Of a stretch of 64,000 nucleotides of DNA, positions 57,801 to 64,000 are shown piece after piece; positions within the stretch are counted from its first letter, which is position 1; each line of letters starts with the position of its first letter. The stretch spans positions 78,209,983 to 78,273,982 of the forward strand of contig OX457071.1 in assembly GCA_949752795.1 (NCBI GenBank), given 5' to 3'. Source of the DNA: Hyperoodon ampullatus (lineage: Eukaryota > Chordata > Mammalia > Artiodactyla > Ziphiidae). Made by a program: the position numbers and the translations under genes. The notes under the pieces were generated by a model, which did no database searches, was not told the origin of the DNA, and saw only the letters and a program-made list of their open reading frames with translations.

Positions 57801-59645
57801 TTTTTTTTATTATTTTTATTAGTTTCTGCTTTATAACAAAGTGAATCAGTCATACATATACATCTGTTCCCACATCCCTTCCCTCATGCATCTCCCTCCC
57901 TCCCACCCTCCCCATCCCACCCCTCCAGGCGGTCACAAAGCACCGAGCTGATATCCCTGTGCTCTGCGGCTGCTTCCCACTATCTATCTACCTTACGTTT
58001 GGTAGTGTATATATGTCCATGCCTCTCTTTCGTTTTGTCACAGCTTACCCTTCCCCCTCCCCATATCCTCAAGTCCATTCTCAAGTAGGTCTGTGTCTTT
58101 GTTCCCGTTTTACCCCTAGGTTCTTCATGACAGTTTTTTTTAAATTCCATATATATGTGTTAGCATACGGTATTTGTCTTTCTCTTTCTGACTTACTTCA
58201 CTCTGTATGACAGACTCTAGGTCTATCCACCTCATTACAAATAGCTCAGTTTCGTTTCTTTTTATGGCTGAGTAATATTCCATTGTATATATGTGCCACA
58301 TCTTCTTTATCCATTCATCCGATGATGGACACTTAGGTTGTTTCCAGCTCCGGGCTATTGTGAATAGAGCTGCAATGAACATTTTGGTACATGTCTCTTT
58401 TTGAATTATGGTTTTCTCAGGGTATATGCCTAGTAGTGGGATTGCTGGGTCATATGGTAGTTCTATTTGTAGTTTTTTAAGGAACCTCCATACTGTTCTC
58501 CATAGTGGCTGTACCAATTCACATTCCCACCAGCAGTGCAAGAGTGTTCCCTTTTCTCCACACCCTCTCCAGCATTTATTGTTTCTAGATTTCTTGATGA
58601 TGGCCATTCTGACTGGTGTGAGATGATATCTCATTGTAGTTTTGATTTGCATTTCTCTAATGATTAATGATGTTGAGCATTCTTTCATGTGTTTGTTGGC
58701 AGTCTGTATATCTTCTTTGGAGAAATGCCTATTTAAGTCTTCTGCCCATTTTTGGATTGGGTTGTTTGTTTTTTTTGCTATTGAGCTGCATAAACCTACC
58801 TAAGGAGACAAAAGACCTGTATGCAGAAAATTATAAGACACTGATGAAAGAAATTAAAGATGATACAAATAGATGGAGAGATATACCATGCTCCTGGATT
58901 GGAAGAATCAATATTGTGAAAATGACTCTACTACCCAAAGCAATCTACAGATTCAACGCAATCCCTATCAAACTACCACTGGCATTTTTCACAGAAGTAG
59001 AACAAAAAATTTCAAAATTTGTTTGGAAAAACAAAAGACCCCGAATAGCCAAAGCAATCTTGAGAACGAAAAATGGAGCTGGAGGAATCAGGCTCCCTGA
59101 CTTCAGACAATACTACAAAGCTACAGTAATCAAGACAGTATGGTACTGGCACAAAAACAGAAAGATAGATCAATGGAACAGGATAGAAAGCCCAGAGATA
59201 AACCCACGCACATATGGTCACCTTATCTTTAATAAAGGAGGCAGGAATGTACAGTGGAGAAAGGACAGCCTCTTCAATAAGTGGTGCTGGGAAAACTGGA
59301 CAGGGACATGTAAAAGTATGAGATTAGATCACTCCCTAACACCATACACAAAAATAAAGTCAAAATGGATTAAAGACCTAAATGTAAGGCCAGAAACTAT
59401 CAAACTCTTAGAGGAAAACATAGGCAGAACACTCTATGACATAAATCACAGCAAGATCCTTTTTGGACCCACCTCCTAGAGAAATGGAAATAAAAACAAA
59501 GATAAACAAATGGGACCTAATGAAACTTCAAAGCTTTTGCACAGCAAAGGAAACCATAAATAAGACCAAAAGACAACCCTCAGAATGGGAGAAAATATTT
59601 GCAAATGAAGCAACTGACAAAGGATTAATCTCCAAAATTTATAAA
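57801..59645 (-). mobile_element. 5'-truncated L1 with 5' inversion (twin priming)
   Basis: The duplication caacgtatttta lies at 57789-57800 and 59646-59657. 57801-58790 is the L1 3' end in reverse, including the ORF2 C-terminus with its [18 protein letters not shown] zinc motif on the minus strand. 58791-59645 is the adjacent upstream ORF2 part in forward orientation (from [20 protein letters not shown] to LISKIYK). The two parts meet in L1 coordinates with only a few bases lost, which is the signature of twin priming. Confidence 0.93.
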
Positions 59646-59930
59646 CAACGTATTTTAGAAGGAGATAATTTATTAGTTTCACACTTTCAGATTGGAGAGG
59701 AATTTTGCCCCAGCATGTGTCATACCCTGAGTCTCACCCATACCTGATTTAGAAGATACTTAGATGAGATTTTGGACTTAGAGTTGATGCTGAAATAGGT
59801 TAAGAATTTTGGGGGTGTGAGATGTGCTGAATGTATTTTGCATGTGAGAAGGACATGAACCTGTTATGGGTTGAATTTTTACCCCCCTCCTAAATTCATC
59901 TGTTGAAGTCTTAAATTTCATATCAACTAT
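59646..59930 (+). mobile_element. Second MaLR internal fragment and start of LTR
   Basis: 59658-59865 is MaLR internal sequence (ttttgcatgtgagaaggaca near the end). From 59866 a short LTR start follows (tgttatgggttgaattttta), and it decays at about 59930. Confidence 0.75.
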
Positions 59931-60381
59931 AACCTTTTGAATGCTCTGGTTGTAAATTTGCCATTGCTAGGTTCAAGGAGCTTGCTGTTTGTCAATAAAT
60001 GAGGGAGTCTCTCTCTTGGGTGATGAGGTAAGAAAGAAAAGAGCATAAGACTCAGTGTAACAGTATACAGCCAAATAATGAGCAATGTTAGAAGGGTGAT
60101 CTGCAATGCTTCCAAGACAACATTCAGCTCACAGCAAGCAGAAATGAGAGTTCTTTAATAGAGCTCCAATTGCAGTAGGCTGCTAGCACAACAATGCTAG
60201 GAGACTAACCCTGGCAGGCCATGAGGGTTTTCCATTCTTTTGTACGTTTCTCTCTCATTAGATTTTCATACTTAATAACTCAGCGCTAAGCTCTACCTTC
60301 AGTGATGTTACATCTAAACATACACATTTAAAGAGAACATGCCTTTATTAATGATAGAATTTGATCATTCAGAATGCTTAC
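59931..60381. other. RNF17 intron, unassigned, possibly old LTR remnant
   Basis: 60100-60300 has the look of an old interspersed repeat (gcaggccatgagggttttcc), but I cannot name it. No exon before 60382. Confidence 0.35.
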
Positions 60382-60462
60382 TTTTACAGCAGTACTTAAT
60401 TGTTCAAAATTTTGGCCTGCCACCTTCAGTGCTTCATCAATTTCCTCCACAGTTTCAGTCTC
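60382..60462 (-). CDS. RNF17: RNF17 coding exon, start of helical region
   Basis: This 81-nt exon is phase 0 at both ends, with the acceptor ttttcag and the donor gtaagc. It encodes 27 residues, ETETVEEIDEALKVAGQNFE and then QLSTAVK. They fit the acidic, helix-prone EEIDEAL..NFEQLS block of mammalian RNF17. This begins the coiled-coil region that continues through the next two exons. A symmetric exon of this kind could be skipped without a frameshift, but the sequence gives no sign that it is. Confidence 0.93.
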
Positions 60463-61070
60463 CTGAAAAGGGGGAGGGGGACCACATACAAATACAAAAC
60501 ACAAACATAGATGCTTAGATACACTGTATTAGTTGTAGAAACATCAAGCTACCAGTTTGGCTACAAAAGCAACATAGACCCATTACAGAAATCTGAAAAC
60601 AAGCAACAATGAACATTTTAGAGTTTTGGTGATAGCATTCCGGATTTCTCTTTTTTAGCTATCTTTTTGAATAAATGGGATTATGTCCTATAAACATTTT
60701 GCAACTTAAAACTACCTGAAAATTTTATCGCGGCCATAAATATATACATGTAAAAAGTAATAGTTTTTAAGAAAACAAGATTATGATTAGGCTACGTTAA
60801 GATTTAAACACTGAAGATAGTGCTCTCTCCTCTCGCAGCCCACTAATGATCTCCTTAACAAAAAAAACTTAATACTCCATTCAACTGCATTTTGGAGTTT
60901 ATTCGGTTTCTAACCTTCAATTAAAAGAATACATTATTTAAAGTCATCAAAAGTAGTTACTGGTACAATTCAAATCTTCCAACAATTACATCATCATCAA
61001 CGAGTGCCATTAGGCCTTTTAGTTGTCATTAAAACAACTGGAAAATCACACTTAGAATTTGGAAACTTGT
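60463..61070. other. RNF17 intron, unassigned
   Basis: Nothing recognisable apart from A-rich tracts. Confidence 0.4.
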
Positions 61071-61190
61071 GGGACTTCGCTGGCGGTCCAGTGGTTAAGA
61101 CTTCGCCTTCCACTGCAGGGGGTGTGGGTTTGATCCCTGGTCAGGGAGCCAACATCTCACATGCCTCACGGCCAAAAAACCAAAACATAA
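61071..61190 (+). mobile_element. Short tRNA-derived SINE
   Basis: It starts gggacttcgctggcggtcca and ends cacggccaaaaaacc. No clear duplication is seen, so it is older. Confidence 0.83.
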
Positions 61191-61507
61191 AGCAGAAGCA
61201 ATATTGTAACAAATTCAATAAAGACTTTAAAATGGTCCACATCAAAAAAAATTTTTTTTAAAGAAAAGAATTTAGAAGCTTGTACTTTAAACAAGTTTCA
61301 CAGAATCTGAATTCAGTAACTAGGTTCAAAGGGAAGCTGCTACATACACGTAAATATCAAGAGCCCTAACAGAGTTGGTCAAAGGTAGAATGGGCTGCCT
61401 TGGGAAGAAAAGAGTATTGTTGAGACATAGTTTAGAATAAAACAAGAGATTCATGCAAGGAGTGTAGGTTTACCTCTGCTACCTTTAAGCTTCCAAAACA
61501 ATCTATA

Positions 61508-61739
61508 GGGCTTCCCTGGTGGCACAGTGGTTGAGAGTCCGCCTGCCAATGCAGGGGACGTGGGATCGTGCCCCGGTCTGGGAAGATCCCACATGCCGCG
61601 GAGCGGCTGGGTCCGTGAGCCATGGCCGTTGAGCCTGCGCGTCCGGAGCCTGTGCTCCGCAACGGGAGAGACCACAACAGTGAGAGGCCCACATACTGCA
61701 AAAAAAAAAAAAAAAACAAACAAACAAACAAAAAAAAAA
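61508..61739 (+). mobile_element. CHR-type SINE
   Basis: Full copy, tail with caaa units, flanked by aacaatctata on both sides. It lies about 105 bp from exon 61845-61956, on its donor side. Confidence 0.95.
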
Positions 61740-61844
61740 ACAATCTATAATTATAGGACCCTTGAGAGGAGAGGCAAGTTAAGCTACCAGAGAAAAGTAA
61801 AAATGTTTGGCCTCATCTCACTTCATGAATTACATTTTTCATAC

Positions 61845-61956
61845 CTCTATTACAGTTGATGGGTTCAAAACAGTCCCATGTGTGGAGGCTGAATGTTCTA
61901 AACCAACAGTTAGTAGATCAGCAGTCTTTTTAAAGTCCTGAGAACAATTCTCCATC
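61845..61956 (-). CDS. RNF17: RNF17 coding exon, post-RING segment
   Basis: This 112-nt exon has the acceptor tttttccag and the donor gtatga. It completes a split Lys codon and reads [20 protein letters not shown], then a Ser/Thr-rich stretch ending TVIE, matching the low-complexity region of mammalian RNF17 that follows the RING module. It ends in phase 0. No domain is recognisable within it. It is separated from the previous exon by about 1.9 kb of intron in which I see only weak old repeats. Confidence 0.93.
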
Positions 61957-63816
61957 CTGGAAAAATGTCAAGTACATTATTTTAAGTATCAACATTTATA
62001 TAATGATCTAAATCTTCTATTCTGATTTTTACCCTCTATCAAAAATAATTATGATGATTTATAAGAACACTTACAGTGGGTTCTCAATTATCTATGATAT
62101 GCAAAGAGAGGAAAACCATGACTAAATACGCTTTCACATAAAACAATTTTAATCAAGAATTCAACTTAACAAATTCCTAAAAATAACAGCTTACAGTATA
62201 AATTGTGCTTTAATTTCCTAATCATCTCTCCTTCCCTGGTATTTTTTGGTAGAGATGTTGATAATCATTTAACTGTCCTAAGCTCAATTAAAGTATTTAT
62301 ACACACAAATGCCAGCTATTAAAAAATGTACTTATAGGCCTGCCTAATGTACATAAAGGTAATGAATTTACTAGGCAAGTTAATTTCAACGGAAGAGTAA
62401 GCTGCATTTTTTGTCTACAGATGCTAGAGTTTCGGCCTATTTTTATCTTTATATCCCTGTGTTGGCTGGCACACAGTAAGCACTCAGTGTTTGCTGAATA
62501 AGTTAATCATAGCCTATAATAGTTCACTATGATTAAATGTTACTCTCATAGAATAATACACTAGGTAATTTTTAAACATTCAATTACTTTAAAAAGTGGA
62601 TATGCATGTTTTTGAAAACATATGTGAATGCATTAGCCATAAGGAGTCCATCAGTCAATTCCTGTTTCAAAATATTAAAGACAAATCAGGAAGGAAATAA
62701 TATATGTATCAAGGAATACTTCTATTTTAAAATATATGACTATTTAAACCAAACTCTACTGAAATTAGGAAACAGGAGTTTCTAACATTAAGTACACTCG
62801 ACATGGAGAACTAATTAAAAAATGGCAATTTGGAAAAAAAATGGGGTACCTAAAACAGATTCATCTACTTCTGAAAGTAAAATTTTACTTTGCAACTGTA
62901 TTTGACATTACACATATCTAGACAAAGGTACAATCAGACTTGACTTGCATGATGTTTAAAAAGTAAGGAAGTTTCACATAGAAGTCCAGATTTCTCTTTT
63001 GTCTTGGAAAAGAAAAGGATAATCTGGGACCACTGGGATGGTCTCAACACACAGCTCCAGGGACTGGCTGGAGCTGAGCAGGGGCTCCCTCCTCTGGAGC
63101 GGGTGCACAACCTTTACTGCCCTTTTAAAGTCGGTCTCCCTCACACAGTAAGTCATCTGCTAGATACGTAGGTGCTCCTATATGTATGACTCACACAGAG
63201 CCACAAAGATTCCTGAAGATTTATTCTCATCACTCCACTCAGAGCTTATGGAGGAAGTGACTGATGGAATACAGAGAGGAGCTGGGAGCAGTACCTGCAT
63301 TCAATGAGCCTGAGTGCTATCGCTGGTTCTATCAATAACCAGTTGCCAGACTTTAGCTAAGTGGTTTTAGTACCCAAAGAAATAACTCTTCTGTTGGTTT
63401 CTAAGCACCCATTTAAATCTGGACAGAGAAACTGCAGCAGTAATGTGAAAAGTCATGACTGCTAGCCTAAAGGATTTTGGATTTTATTTGGACAGGCAAT
63501 GAAGAACCACAGAACAGGAAAGAGTCTGGAAGAGCTAAAGGTAGGCAAAAGAGACTAAAATAATTAAATAGGGTGTAAAAATGGTAATCTTGAATTCTTT
63601 TTTTTGCCTCACTTTAAATAAGGACAAACTAATGCTGCTTCTTTAGGAGCTGGATTCTCCATTTCATTAACAGATCAAATTATAAACTTAAAGAGCTCTC
63701 TGTAAACAATGGGTTAGAAACACTAATAAGAATGACCTTTAATCAATAATTCTAAAATAACTCTTTCAGAAACATACTGAACTTTAAATACTAAAATAAG
63801 TGCACATGGAACATAC
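61957..63816. other. RNF17 intron, mostly unique
   Basis: 62440-62510 has a MIR-like piece (ggcacacagtaagcactcag). 63440-63540 looks L2-like (aaggattttggattttattt). The reverse frame at 62974-63156 has no homology that I recognise. Confidence 0.45.
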
Positions 63817-63908
63817 TTTTTAGGCTGAAGTTTTTCCATAAAAGAATCTTCTTTAATACATCTATCTATTGGGCAGTATTCTTGTTTTGTATTTATAGTT
63901 GAAACAAC
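63817..63908 (-). CDS. RNF17: RNF17 coding exon just downstream of the RING finger (most 5' exon in window)
   Basis: RNF17 (TDRD4) is a germ-cell protein of the piRNA pathway with an N-terminal RING finger followed by several Tudor domains. This 92-nt exon is bounded by an acceptor (cctaag) and a donor (gtatgt). It encodes about 30 residues including VVSTINTKQEYCP and IKEDSFMEKLQPK, the conserved segment that directly follows the RING cysteines in mammalian RNF17. It starts in phase 0 and ends two bases into a codon, which the next exon completes. The RING exon and start codon are upstream on the minus strand, beyond 64000, so the zinc ligands cannot be judged. Confidence 0.93.
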
Positions 63909-64000
63909 CTTAGGACAAAAGATTAAAAACAAAAAAACAGAAAGTCATTCAATAAATTCTGTTTATCCAGAATTCAAAAAGCTAGTGAGCCATTCATAGA

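Overview
This window is a piece of mammalian nuclear DNA, almost certainly from a cetacean. It holds no bacterial, phage or organelle features. The organism call rests on dozens of tRNA-derived CHR-type SINEs (starting near ggcttccctggtggcgcagt and ending in poly-A), several of them low-divergence. It also rests on a bovine-type mariner (ends near gggttggccaaaaag), and on the absence of anything I recognise as ruminant BovB, Bov-tA or BOV-A2. CHR SINEs occur in whales, hippos and ruminants, so calling it a whale or dolphin is an inference.

The only host gene I can support is RNF17 (TDRD4), a RING-finger and multi-Tudor protein of the germ-line piRNA pathway. It is read on the minus strand. 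Eighteen consecutive internal coding exons lie between 63908 and 5791. Each has AG/GT borders, and together they form one open frame of 2,474 nt (about 824 codons) with matching splice phases. They encode the stretch just after the RING finger, a coiled-coil segment, a poorly conserved linker, the first extended Tudor unit, and most of the second. The RING exon lies beyond 64000. The remaining Tudor exons lie before position 1 in transcript order. Everything else is intron.

The introns are dominated by transposons. From 1 to 5.8 kb there are old L1 pieces in both orientations. At 11.7-13.0 kb lies a complete mariner with decayed transposase. From 15.6 to 27.1 kb there is a nested stack: an old L1 is interrupted by a MaLR (MLT1-like) element with both LTRs. 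The 3' LTR of that element is in turn interrupted by a full-length, nearly intact L1 (ORF1 open, ORF2 with one frameshift), and SINEs sit inside the stack. From 27.1 to 31.8 kb an L1 has inserted into another L1 segment. Its flanks closely resemble a segment at 52.8-55.5 kb. From 38.0 to 40.4 kb seven SINEs are packed together, one inside another. From 50.8 to 56.4 kb there is another old L1 with two later L1 insertions. At 57.8-59.6 kb an L1 shows a textbook 5' inversion (twin priming) inside a second MaLR fragment.

I found no new gene system, CRISPR array, RNA gene or cluster of unknown protein-coding genes. The most useful observations are the insertion history, which can be read from target-site duplications, a possible dispersed duplication of about 1.3 kb, the near-intact antisense L1 in a piRNA-pathway gene, and inverted SINE pairs around RNF17 exons. 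Part of the intron sequence (for example 46.1-46.7 and 59.95-60.35 kb) I could not assign.
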